DNA from: an uncultured Eubacterium sp.
GTDB taxonomy: Bacteria; Bacillota_A; Clostridia; Lachnospirales; Lachnospiraceae
DNA length: 42,453 bases
Assembly (NCBI GenBank): GCA_910589045.1
Contig: CAJUSH010000030.1
Location: 1-42,453 of the forward strand
Direction: 5' to 3'
Made by a program: the position numbers and the translations under genes
The notes under the pieces: generated by a model
Databases searched by the model: none
The model's input: only the letters and a program-made list of their open reading frames with translations
What the model was told of the DNA's origin: nothing
Shown here: positions 8,156-15,285 of the stretch, one piece after another
Position numbering within the stretch: position 1 is the first letter of the stretch
How the letters are laid out: the number at the start of each line of letters is the position of its first letter

Positions 8156-8668
8156 ATGAATCGGGAACTATTTTCATCCACCGGAATACAAATGCTGGAT
8201 TTGCTGCTGTGTGAAAAGCTGGAGGAGTGCAGGAGACGGTGTATTGAGATGGATATTTTTGTCTATGCCGTTATTGACAGGGAGATGCGCAGTTTAGGGA
8301 TCGGGAATCAGGAGCTTTTGCGGCTCTTCGGCGATTTGATCCGCAACGCGATGCGCGCAATTGTGAAGGCAGCGGATACCCAGAGGGACATTCTGGTTGT
8401 GATCACGTACAATGAGCAGGGGGAGCTGGAGTTCCAGTTTTATGATAACGGGGTGCCCTTCCCGAAAAATGTGCTCTCACATCTGGGGGAACGGCGCAAC
8501 GAGGAGGCGGGAACCGGAAACGGTCTGGCTGATATGATGGAGATTCTGGACCGCGTGAAGGCATCCCTGGAAATCACGCCGCTGAAAAATGAGAACGATA
8601 TTTTCACAAAGCGGATACGCATCTGCTTCGACAAAAAGGCGGAACGTGAATTGAATATTTTTGCATAA
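8156..8668 (+). CDS. GHKL ATPase domain protein, headless histidine-kinase type
   Basis: The 170-residue protein is essentially one ATP-binding domain of the AgrC-like sensor kinase class. The N box GDLIRNAMRAI holds Asn64, the G1 box YDNG is at 96-99 and the G2 box GTGNGL at 119-124. There is no membrane segment, no sensor domain and no H-box histidine upstream, so it probably does not autophosphorylate. It may bind a partner in the way of anti-sigma kinases or Spo0B-like proteins. The ATG at 8156 is chosen for the AAGGAGG at 8142-8148; the frame is open further upstream to 8015 but without a good site. It ends with its own terminator and precedes a LytTR regulator. Confidence 0.75.
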   Translation: MNRELFSSTGIQMLDLLLCEKLEECRRRCIEMDIFVYAVIDREMRSLGIGNQELLRLFGDLIRNAMRAIVKAADTQRDILVVITYNEQGELEFQFYDNGVPFPKNVLSHLGERRNEEAGTGNGLADMMEILDRVKASLEITPLKNENDIFTKRIRICFDKKAERELNIFA

Positions 8669-8686
8669 AAAATACAAAAACGGACA

Positions 8687-8729
8687 CAGCCCGGGAGTGT
8701 AAGAATACATTCTGCGGGCTGCTTTTTTT
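8687..8729 (+). terminator. Intrinsic terminator after the GHKL gene
   Basis: CAGCCCG (8687-8693) pairs with CGGGCTG (8715-8721) around a 21-nt loop that can itself fold (TGTA/TACA), followed by C and seven T residues (8723-8729). It separates the GHKL gene from the LytTR gene, which therefore needs its own promoter. Confidence 0.82.
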
Positions 8730-8739
8730 GAGCCTGAAA

Positions 8740-8884
8740 TTCGACAAATTTCGAGCTTTATGCGAAAATGTGGATAACCTTGGAAATCCTTTATTTATAA
8801 GTGATTAGAAGGTTTTTTTGAAGCTTTAATGTCGAGTGGTTCGACACTGATTCGACTTTTGGGCGGACCCCCAAATACTATAAT
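8740..8884 (+). promoter_or_regulatory. LytTR gene promoter with Spo0A-box-like sites
   Basis: A TATAAT -10 box lies at 8879-8884 with no recognisable -35. In its place is TTCGACTTT (8851-8859), with TTCGACA at 8840-8846 one helical turn upstream and TGTCGAG at 8830-8836 in opposite orientation. A full nine-base match to the Spo0A box (TTCGACAAA, the complement of TTTGTCGAA) lies at 8740-8748. Spo0A-activated sigma-A promoters such as B. subtilis spoIIG use tandem boxes that overlap the -35 in the same way. That Spo0A or one of the two paralogues acts here is inference. Confidence 0.65.
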
Positions 8885-8920
8885 TATTTTAGCGTACAGA
8901 GAAAGGGGGAATCGAAAAAA

Positions 8921-9631
8921 ATGACCATTCGTATTTGTAATCGAAACCGGGCCGGACGTGAGCGTTTAGAGCAGCTTGTTACCCGGTATAAAAATGAGCG
9001 TGGACTATCGACACTGAAGATTTTTAGCTACGATTCGCCGGGAAAGCTGGAGGCAGATCTGCGAAAGGAGGGACCAGGTGCGTATCTGCTGGATCTCATG
9101 TATCCGGATATGAGTGGGATCGAGCTGGCAAAGCGGATACGCATGTATGACAGGCGTAGTCCGATAATTTTTATTTCGCCGCCCGCACAGGAGGCGTGCG
9201 GCGCTTCAGGGGCGTATGCCGTGCGCTATTTCGTGAAGCAGGAGGAGCTGTATGAGGCTTTGGACCATGCGTTGGAGCCAGGGAAGGGAAAGGGGAGCGA
9301 TTTTTATTCCCTGAATACGGTCGAGGGCAGGCAGAGCATCCGGCTTGGAGAAATTATGTATGTGGAGCGCATTGCGCAGGCAATTTTGATTACGACTGCC
9401 AGCGGCAAGGCGTATGAGAGTGTGACCATACGGGAATCCTTTGCGAGCAAGGTAGGAATGCTTCTGGAGGATGCGCGCTTCACGCAGACCCATGTATCAT
9501 TTTTGGTCAATATAGATGCGGTGGACAGGTATCAGAAAAATCAGATGATTATGCGGGACGGGCGGTGTATACCCATCAGCAGGAAATACATTCCGGCCGT
9601 CAAGGAAAAATATAATGCCTATTGCTGCTAA
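8921..9631 (+). CDS. LytTR-family response regulator with degenerate receiver
   Basis: The 236-residue protein has a receiver-like domain (about 1-118) and a LytTR DNA-binding domain (about 130-232, with YVERIAQAILITTASG and THVSFLVNIDAV in the expected order). Asp58 in LLDLMYPDMSG and Lys106 fit the phospho-acceptor and switch lysine. The N-terminal acidic pair that binds magnesium is replaced by Asn7-Arg8-Asn9, and position 85 is Ser. Phosphorylation may therefore be weak or absent. LytTR regulators usually control peptide signalling, bacteriocins or surface proteins. The start follows GAAAGGGGGA. Its promoter carries Spo0A-box-like sites and its neighbours are Spo0A-C genes, which is an unusual context. 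Confidence 0.87.
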   Translation: MTIRICNRNRAGRERLEQLVTRYKNERGLSTLKIFSYDSPGKLEADLRKEGPGAYLLDLMYPDMSGIELAKRIRMYDRRSPIIFISPPAQEACGASGAYAVRYFVKQEELYEALDHALEPGKGKGSDFYSLNTVEGRQSIRLGEIMYVERIAQAILITTASGKAYESVTIRESFASKVGMLLEDARFTQTHVSFLVNIDAVDRYQKNQMIMRDGRCIPISRKYIPAVKEKYNAYCC

Positions 9632-9713
9632 ATTTTTGCAAAAATCGACCGGTTTTTTGTAATTTTTTGAATGCTATTCTCTTTTTTGATTTTCTGTGCT
9701 AAGTTAGCCTAAA

Positions 9714-9753
9714 GCCGGGCCGCAAGGCCGGCGTCAGGCAGCGACAGCCTGCC
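9714..9753 (+). other. Tandem hairpins in the leader of the solo Spo0A-C gene
   Basis: Bases 9714-9732 fold into a hairpin with a GCAA tetraloop and one bulged G. Directly after it CAGGC (9735-9739) pairs with GCCTG (9747-9751). Both lie 36-75 bases upstream of the start codon at 9789. They may set mRNA stability or translation. The rest of 9632-9788 is T-rich with no clear promoter. Confidence 0.4.
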
Positions 9754-9788
9754 GCATTACCGGAAGAGAGGAAAGGAGGGCTTTTACA

Positions 9789-10298
9789 ATGGATAGCCCG
9801 ACATATGAAGTCGATAACAAGGAACAATTGCTGGAGTATCTGCAGGAGCACGGAATTGCGGTGCTCGTCTGGAACGAGGCAGGTGCGGTGGAGTGCAGGC
9901 ACTGCAGGATGGCAGAAAGAGAAATGCGTAAGGCGGCGCATGCAGGCGACCGGGAGCACGTGCTGCGGGAACGGATTGCGGAGCGCCTGGTGTTCATGGG
10001 CTTTCGCCAGGGTCAGGTGGGTTTTAACAACATCGTGGAGGCGATTGCCGTGATCGCGCGGCTGCGGCAGGGAGAGCAGATCCGCGTCACGAGTGACATT
10101 TATCCGGAGGTGGCGTCGCGTCAGGGCAGCACCGTCCGAAACGTGGAACGGACGATTCGCAATGCCATCGAGTCGGTCTGGAAACGGAGCAATCTGCAGA
10201 CGCTGCAGGAGATGTACCCGTATCCCTGCGATAACTTAAACGGCAGGCCGACAAATGCGGAATTTTTGATTAACATGGCGGGCAGGTTCCGGGAGTAA
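9789..10298 (+). CDS. Receiver-less Spo0A C-terminal domain protein
   Basis: The 169-residue protein carries a Spo0A-C DNA-binding domain (about 58-168). The helix region STVRNVERTIRNAIESVW and the ending GRPTNAEFLINMA are both close to Spo0A. The first 55 residues are not a receiver; they are short, charged and contain Cys36 and Cys39 in CRHC, a possible metal or redox pair. Without a receiver the protein could bind 0A boxes constitutively, act as an antagonist, or dimerise with the paralogue encoded at 6888. AAAGGAGGG at 9772-9780 is a strong ribosome binding site. Family assignment is firm; the role is not known. Confidence 0.85.
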   Translation: MDSPTYEVDNKEQLLEYLQEHGIAVLVWNEAGAVECRHCRMAEREMRKAAHAGDREHVLRERIAERLVFMGFRQGQVGFNNIVEAIAVIARLRQGEQIRVTSDIYPEVASRQGSTVRNVERTIRNAIESVWKRSNLQTLQEMYPYPCDNLNGRPTNAEFLINMAGRFRE

Positions 10299-10301
10299 GC
10301 C

Positions 10302-10322
10302 TGCCCCGGCGAAGCCGGGGCA
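10302..10322 (+). terminator. Terminator-like hairpin after the Spo0A-C gene
   Basis: TGCCCCGGC (10302-10310) pairs perfectly with GCCGGGGCA (10314-10322) around a GAA loop, starting four bases after the stop codon. Only TTT follows, so termination may be partial. Confidence 0.6.
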
Positions 10323-10338
10323 TTTCCTGAGAGCACGT

Positions 10339-10429
10339 TTCAGGTGTGAGGGGCGATTTTTGCGAAGCAGAGCCTTCAATATCGCCCCGAATCGTTACCG
10401 AAAGCACCTCCCGGGCCGTGAAGCATAAC
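10339..10429 (-). repeat. Second copy of the MITE-like repeat, partial
   Basis: Read on the minus strand, these 91 bases align without gaps to 146-236. They include GTTA...TTCACGGC, then GTAACGATTCGGGGCGAT and the distal CGCAAAAATCGCCCC arm and CACACCTGAA. Differences cluster in the first hairpin, where the inverted repeat is less perfect. The right terminal repeat seen at 278-291 is absent here. It lies in the 154-bp gap between two convergent genes. Confidence 0.8.
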
Positions 10430-10452
10430 CCGGAGGAAAAGCTCTCATGCGT

Positions 10453-11697
10453 TCAGATCGCGTGTACGTGGTCGGCGGCGATGCCCATTCCCTGCGCCCA
10501 GCTATCGATGTAGGGGACTGCGGCAGCGGAGCAGTAAATATGCAGATTTATGGGCGGTACGCCTGCGCATGCATCCGGGGCAATGCTCATGATGCCGGTA
10601 CCGGGGATGACAAGTGTCGTCAGGCGGATGCAGTTAAAAAATGCCATCGTGCCGATGCTTGTCACACCTGCGGGAATTGTCAGGCTTGAGAGTGCGTAGC
10701 AGTTATAAAAGCAGCGGTCGGGGATCGCGGTGAGCGCGCCCGGAAGCGTGATGGCGGCAAGCGCCTCGCAGCCCGAAAAGCAGCCGTCGCCAAGGCGCGC
10801 TGCCTGATTGCCGAGGGAGACATTGCCAAGCCTCCTGCAGTCTGCGAAGCATTCCGTGCCGACGGTGCGCACCTGTTGGTTGCCGTTTACGAGCATGAGG
10901 GAATCGCAGCTCTTAAATGCACAGTCGCCGATGGAGGAAAGCTCCGCAGGACCGAAAAATGCGGCGAGGGAGTCGCAGTCATAAAAGGCATATGCACCGA
11001 TGCTTCTTACCGAGGCAGGCAGTGTCAGCGCGGTGAGGGAGTCGCAGTTATAGAAGGTGTAATCTCCGACGGAGGTAATTCCGGAGAGCGCGGGAAGCGT
11101 GGTGAGGGAAGCACAGTCATAAAAGGCGTATGAGCCGATGCTTACAATGCCTTCTCCCTGCACCTCCTTAAGCGCGCTGCAGCCGTAAAACATCGCGTCT
11201 GAAATGGCACTTACGCCGGAGGGGAGCCTGACCGTCACCAGCCCGGTGCAGTTTTTGAACAGGCCGTCCGCCAGCTCCACCACCGGATAGCCTTCGATGG
11301 TTTCGGGGATTACAAGCTCTGCATCGGAAATGCGCAGCAGCTTGTTGATAGCCACGCCCCCGTATTTAATCTGATATTCATAGATCCTTGCATAGTTGAC
11401 AGTGACTGTCACCGTGCATTTTTTTGTTGTCTTTCCGACCTTCGCCAGAATCGTTGCGGTTCCCGCGGACTTTGCGGTAACCTTTCCCTTTTTATTCACC
11501 GCAGCTACCGTCTTGTCGCTGCTCGTCCATGTGACCGTCTTTTTTGTTCCGGTAATTTTGAGGGTGGCCTTTTCTCCCTCCCTGAGCGTGAGGGAGGTCC
11601 GGTTCAGCGCAACCTTCGCCTGTGCGGGTGCGGCGGAAAGAAGCGTAATGCACAGTGTAAAAAGAGCCAGTGAAAGCATCATCTTAAATTTTTTCAT
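10453..11697 (-). CDS. Secreted leucine-rich-repeat protein with bacterial Ig domain
   Basis: The 414-residue product starts with a signal peptide (MKKFKMML, hydrophobic core, cleavage probably after AQA near residue 27). A BIG2-type Ig-like domain follows (about 28-100, VTWTSSDKTVAAVNKKGKV), then about ten LRR_5 (BspA-type) repeats with the F.NC..L..V..P..V..I pattern. Such proteins act outside the cell in adhesion or binding; no anchoring motif is visible, so it is probably released or loosely attached. AGGAGG precedes the start. It is divergent from the subtilisin gene at 11861, which carries a similar Ig domain, and the two share a 163-bp control region. Confidence 0.88.
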   Translation of the reverse strand: MKKFKMMLSLALFTLCITLLSAAPAQAKVALNRTSLTLREGEKATLKITGTKKTVTWTSSDKTVAAVNKKGKVTAKSAGTATILAKVGKTTKKCTVTVTVNYARIYEYQIKYGGVAINKLLRISDAELVIPETIEGYPVVELADGLFKNCTGLVTVRLPSGVSAISDAMFYGCSALKEVQGEGIVSIGSYAFYDCASLTTLPALSGITSVGDYTFYNCDSLTALTLPASVRSIGAYAFYDCDSLAAFFGPAELSSIGDCAFKSCDSLMLVNGNQQVRTVGTECFADCRRLGNVSLGNQAARLGDGCFSGCEALAAITLPGALTAIPDRCFYNCYALSSLTIPAGVTSIGTMAFFNCIRLTTLVIPGTGIMSIAPDACAGVPPINLHIYCSAAAVPYIDSWAQGMGIAADHVHAI

Positions 11698-11733
11698 GGA
11701 AAAACCTCCTTTTGCAGATTGAATTGTAAATAG

Positions 11734-11765
11734 TATACCACAATCACATCAAGATGTGGTATAAT
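11734..11765. promoter_or_regulatory. Inverted repeat over the divergent promoter region
   Basis: TATACCACA (11734-11742) and TGTGGTATA (11755-11763) form a perfect 9-bp inverted repeat. The right arm overlaps TATAAT (11760-11765), a -10 box for the forward subtilisin gene. On the minus strand TTGATG with an 18-bp spacer and TACAAT gives a candidate promoter for the LRR gene across the same DNA. The layout suggests an operator that could control both genes. Confidence 0.5.
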
Positions 11766-11777
11766 ACTGAATACTTA

Positions 11778-11852
11778 GCGAGGTGTTTTCGAGCTTAGTG
11801 CGAGTAATACCTGACCACCTGGCGAGGTATCATACCAATTACACAGCGAGGT
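11778..11852 (+). repeat. Four phased GCGAG repeats before the subtilisin gene
   Basis: GCGAG begins at 11778, 11800, 11822 and 11846, spaced 22, 22 and 24 bp, so the copies fall on nearly the same helix face. Three read GCGAGGT. The last one (GCGAGGTAAT) supplies the only plausible ribosome binding sequence for the ATG at 11861. The array lies in the expected 5' untranslated region. Confidence 0.55.
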
Positions 11853-11860
11853 AATACGAC

Positions 11861-13993
11861 ATGAGAAAACGATTTTTAGCAGGAATGCTCATAGCAGCGG
11901 TTTTTGCCGGTGCGCAGGCGGACAGCGTGCAGCTTGTGCAGGCATCGCAGACGCGGGCGGAGGAATCCGCCGAGCTGCTCGCGGCCGCAGTGGAAGGACT
12001 GGAGGAAGGCACTTATGCGGAAGGAGAGGCGCTGGTCTCCCTGGAAGCGACCGAGGCGGCGGCTCTGGTGCAGGAGGGCACCTACCGCTTTGACTCCCAC
12101 GTAGAGGTAGTGTCGGTAAGTGCGTTTGGAGACGGGGAGGAAGCAGGAAAGACGAATTACATCGTGCATCTGACCTCCGACAGGTACAGCGCACAGGAGC
12201 TGATGAAGCTGGCGCTGCGCCAGTATTATGTGGACGGCGTGAGTGCAAACGAGTACCGCTATCTGCGTGCGGCGGACAGCTACAAAAGCTCCCAGTGGTA
12301 TCTGGACGGCACCGGAACGGACAGCAGGGGCATCCGTTTTTCCAGTCAGAAGGTGACGGAAAAAAAGACACCGGTCATCGCGGTTCTTGACACGGGTGTT
12401 AATTATCTGCATCCCGACCTGGCGGAGAGCATGTGGAACAACCCCTATCCCGGCAGGCTGGCGGGCAGCTGCGGCTACGATTTTGCGGAGGACGATGCGG
12501 ACCCCATGGATATGGACGGACACGGAACGCATGTGGCGGGCATCGCCGCGGCAACCCAAAATAACGGGATCGGGATCAGCGGCGTGGCCGGCGCAAAGAT
12601 CATGGCACTTAAAATCGCAAAGGATGATAAGCCGGAAATTACGGACGCGGCGGTTATCCGCGCATTTGAATATATATATGATGCGATCGACGCCGGCGTC
12701 AACGTTAAGGCGGTCAACTGTTCATGGGGCGGCAGCTACGACCGCAACGGCATGCTCTCGGAGGCGATCAATGCGGTGGGAAAGAAGGGTGCGCTCACCG
12801 TATTTGCGGCGGGGAATGATACCGTCAACTGGGACAGCGTGCGGGGCGCGCTGGCGACACCCTTTGACCTGGACAGCCCCTATACGGTCATCGTAGGTGC
12901 TTCCAATGAGGCGGACCGGGCCGCTTACTATTCCGATTACGGCGCAGAAACGGTGGATGTATTTGCGCCGGGCAGCAACATCCTCTCTACCTATAACGAG
13001 GACGTTTATATTCCGGGGATCTATGACAGTGCCACACAGCAGAGCCTGTCGGTTTACTACAATAAGCTCAGCGCGGACAGTGCAAATATTCTGCCTGCGG
13101 GACAGACCTGGAAAAACTATTACACGGCGGAGCAGATCGGTATCCCCACGGATTATACGGTGACGGTGACGGGCGTGAAAAACGGCGCAAACGGCTATGT
13201 GAAAATGGAGGTTACGCGCAAGGCAGGCTCGAACGTCGCGGGCGGTGAGCCGGCAGGCTCCATCTATGTGGATGTGACGGAGCTGAACCTGGATCCGGGC
13301 GCGACCTACTATGTCTCCTACCTGGACGGCGCGGGCAAGGGAAGCGAAATGTGCTGGCAGGCCGGAAACATGAAGAGCACGCCGGAGGAATCCCGTTTTG
13401 TGACCCGGGACGGCAGGACGTATATGCGCATCCTCGGTCTGGATATTCCCGAGAAGGAAGCGGGACGGGCAAAGGATGTTTACCTGGATGATATCGCGAT
13501 TTCCGCAGCCAATCCCGACAGTACGCAGTTTGGCGCGTACATGATCATGGAGGGAACCTCCATGGCGGCTCCGGTAGTTTCGGGCGTGCTCGCCGTGCTC
13601 GGCTCGGCAAATCCGAACCTGACGGCAAAGCAGCTGCGCCGCCTGCTCTTAACATGCGTGCGCAGAGTGAGCAGTCTTTCCGACCGCTGCATTACAAGCG
13701 GCATTATCGATATGAGCCAGATGAAAACCTGGGCGACAAGGGTTACGCTCAACAAGACCGGTGCGACGCTGCGCTACGGGAAAACACTGACACTGAAGGC
13801 GAAGGTTTCGCCCGCCTATGTGACGAGCACCAGGGTGACGTGGAAATCTGGCAACACGAAGTATGCCACGGTAGACAAAAAGGGTGTGGTGCGGGTAAAG
13901 AAGGCCGGGATCGGGCATACGGTGACAATCACGGCGACGGCGGCGGACGGCAGTAAATGCAAGGCGTCCTGCAAGATCAAGCTGACGAAATAG
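11861..13993 (+). CDS. Secreted subtilisin-like serine peptidase (S8) with Ig domain
   Basis: The 710-residue product has a signal peptide (about 1-29) and a propeptide-like segment to about 145. The S8 catalytic domain follows, with Asp177 (AVLDTGVN), His221 (GHGTHVAG), oxyanion Asn319 (AAGND) and Ser567 (GTSMAAP). An insert of about 165 residues (roughly 382-548) with beta-rich sequence interrupts the domain before the Ser motif, as in cell-envelope or C5a-type peptidases. A BIG2-like Ig domain ends the chain (about 626-710). No LPXTG is seen. The start has only a GAGGT-type binding site, inside the repeat array. The stop is followed after 11 bases by the next secreted protein, so they are cotranscribed. 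Confidence 0.92.
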   Translation: MRKRFLAGMLIAAVFAGAQADSVQLVQASQTRAEESAELLAAAVEGLEEGTYAEGEALVSLEATEAAALVQEGTYRFDSHVEVVSVSAFGDGEEAGKTNYIVHLTSDRYSAQELMKLALRQYYVDGVSANEYRYLRAADSYKSSQWYLDGTGTDSRGIRFSSQKVTEKKTPVIAVLDTGVNYLHPDLAESMWNNPYPGRLAGSCGYDFAEDDADPMDMDGHGTHVAGIAAATQNNGIGISGVAGAKIMALKIAKDDKPEITDAAVIRAFEYIYDAIDAGVNVKAVNCSWGGSYDRNGMLSEAINAVGKKGALTVFAAGNDTVNWDSVRGALATPFDLDSPYTVIVGASNEADRAAYYSDYGAETVDVFAPGSNILSTYNEDVYIPGIYDSATQQSLSVYYNKLSADSANILPAGQTWKNYYTAEQIGIPTDYTVTVTGVKNGANGYVKMEVTRKAGSNVAGGEPAGSIYVDVTELNLDPGATYYVSYLDGAGKGSEMCWQAGNMKSTPEESRFVTRDGRTYMRILGLDIPEKEAGRAKDVYLDDIAISAANPDSTQFGAYMIMEGTSMAAPVVSGVLAVLGSANPNLTAKQLRRLLLTCVRRVSSLSDRCITSGIIDMSQMKTWATRVTLNKTGATLRYGKTLTLKAKVSPAYVTSTRVTWKSGNTKYATVDKKGVVRVKKAGIGHTVTITATAADGSKCKASCKIKLTK

Positions 13994-14004
13994 AGGGGGC
14001 AAAC

Positions 14005-15240
14005 ATGAAAAAAAAGGGTGTATTTTTAAGACGGATATCGGCTCTGGCGCTGGCCTTTTCCATTATGCTCGGTATGCTTGCGGCACCGCAGGAGGTGTGT
14101 GCGGCGAATCTGGTTGAGGAATACAGGGATATGATCGGACAGGGCGGTTATATTTATTATATAAAGAGCAGGACAACGGCGGAGGGTGACGGTGCCGTTA
14201 TTTACCGGATGAAGGTGTCCACGGCAGAAAAATCGAAGGTGCTTGAGGCAAAGAAGGGCGTTTTGAGCATGTGCATAAGCGGCGGCAGCCTCTTCTATAC
14301 GACCTACAGCGAGGACGGAAAGGACTGGGAGATCTGGCGCTGCAATCTGGACGGCAGCGGTGCCGAAAAGGTGTGTGACGGTTATGTCTGCCATGCAAAC
14401 GGAGATACTGTATACGGGATAAAATATGTCTCGGATAAAACGCGCCTGTTCTGCAGAGACCTTGCAAGCAAAAAGAGCACATCCATCCGGACCGTGAAGG
14501 AGCGCGTCGTGCTGGATTATGTGTGCAATTTGGGGACGACGGGCTATTATTACACGTACAATTGGGAAACGGATAAGGTTACGCTGTATTCCCTCCCCGC
14601 AAAATCCACGAAGCTCATCAAGGTTGCCACCGAAAAGAGAAACGATAATGATTCCACAACGGCGCTGCTTGTCTCCGACGTAAAGCAGGTTGACGGGGAG
14701 CTTTACTATGACTATGGTTCCTATGTGGGAACCGCAAATTACTGGTACGGCACGATCAAAAAGCTCACCGTGGACGGGAAGAAAAAGACGGTTGGGAAGG
14801 ATGTGGGAAACGACGAGATCATTGTGGGCAGCAGGGAGCTGTACTACAATGACGCGCTGGTTGACACTTATTATAAGTACAGCTTTTCCACCGGAAAGTC
14901 GGCGAAGTATTCTCTGGCGTACAAGAAGGATGTAAGCTATATCATCCTCGGTGACAAGACGTACATGGCGGATACCTCAAACAAAAAGAAAATTACGATT
15001 TCACGTTTTAATTCCGGCACTGCGCAGGAGACGCTCACGAAGAACTTTATTACGATCCCGTTTAAGCAGAAGACAAACGTTTCTTACACGGTGAGCATGA
15101 AGCAGGTGGGGATCTACAACATGGTCTGCGTGAAGGGAATTGATTATACGGATGCGAGCTATGGCTGGCGGGGGAATCTTGTCAGCATAAACTGGTACAT
15201 TACAGACGGAGCCGGGACGGTGCTCGGGTCTTTTAGCTAA
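14005..15240 (+). CDS. Secreted beta-propeller-like protein (DUF5050-like)
   Basis: This 411-residue protein has a signal peptide (MKKKGVFLRR, hydrophobic core, cleavage near CAA at about 33). It then shows repeated blade-like units such as GGYIYYIKS, SLFYTTYSEDGKDWEIWR and YYYTYNWETDKVTLYS, typical of DUF5050 or TolB-type propellers. Propellers usually bind proteins or glycans; no catalytic residue is recognised. The ATG at 14005 follows GAGGGGG and is 11 bases after the subtilisin stop, so the two are an operon. The product could be a partner, substrate or regulator of the protease, but that is inference from position only. Confidence 0.7.
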   Translation: MKKKGVFLRRISALALAFSIMLGMLAAPQEVCAANLVEEYRDMIGQGGYIYYIKSRTTAEGDGAVIYRMKVSTAEKSKVLEAKKGVLSMCISGGSLFYTTYSEDGKDWEIWRCNLDGSGAEKVCDGYVCHANGDTVYGIKYVSDKTRLFCRDLASKKSTSIRTVKERVVLDYVCNLGTTGYYYTYNWETDKVTLYSLPAKSTKLIKVATEKRNDNDSTTALLVSDVKQVDGELYYDYGSYVGTANYWYGTIKKLTVDGKKKTVGKDVGNDEIIVGSRELYYNDALVDTYYKYSFSTGKSAKYSLAYKKDVSYIILGDKTYMADTSNKKKITISRFNSGTAQETLTKNFITIPFKQKTNVSYTVSMKQVGIYNMVCVKGIDYTDASYGWRGNLVSINWYITDGAGTVLGSFS

Positions 15241-15285
15241 AGACCGGTGCGGGCTGTTTGACGGAAACGGAAAGGAACACAGCTT

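Noticed and set aside
7948..8214. Small forward open frame before the GHKL gene
   Set aside because: No ribosome binding site, out of frame with the GHKL gene and overlapping its true start region; no recognisable protein.
12387..12896. Alternative-frame open reading frame inside the subtilisin gene
   Set aside because: The subtilisin frame carries the catalytic motifs; this is a shadow with Arg/Ser/Thr-rich composition.
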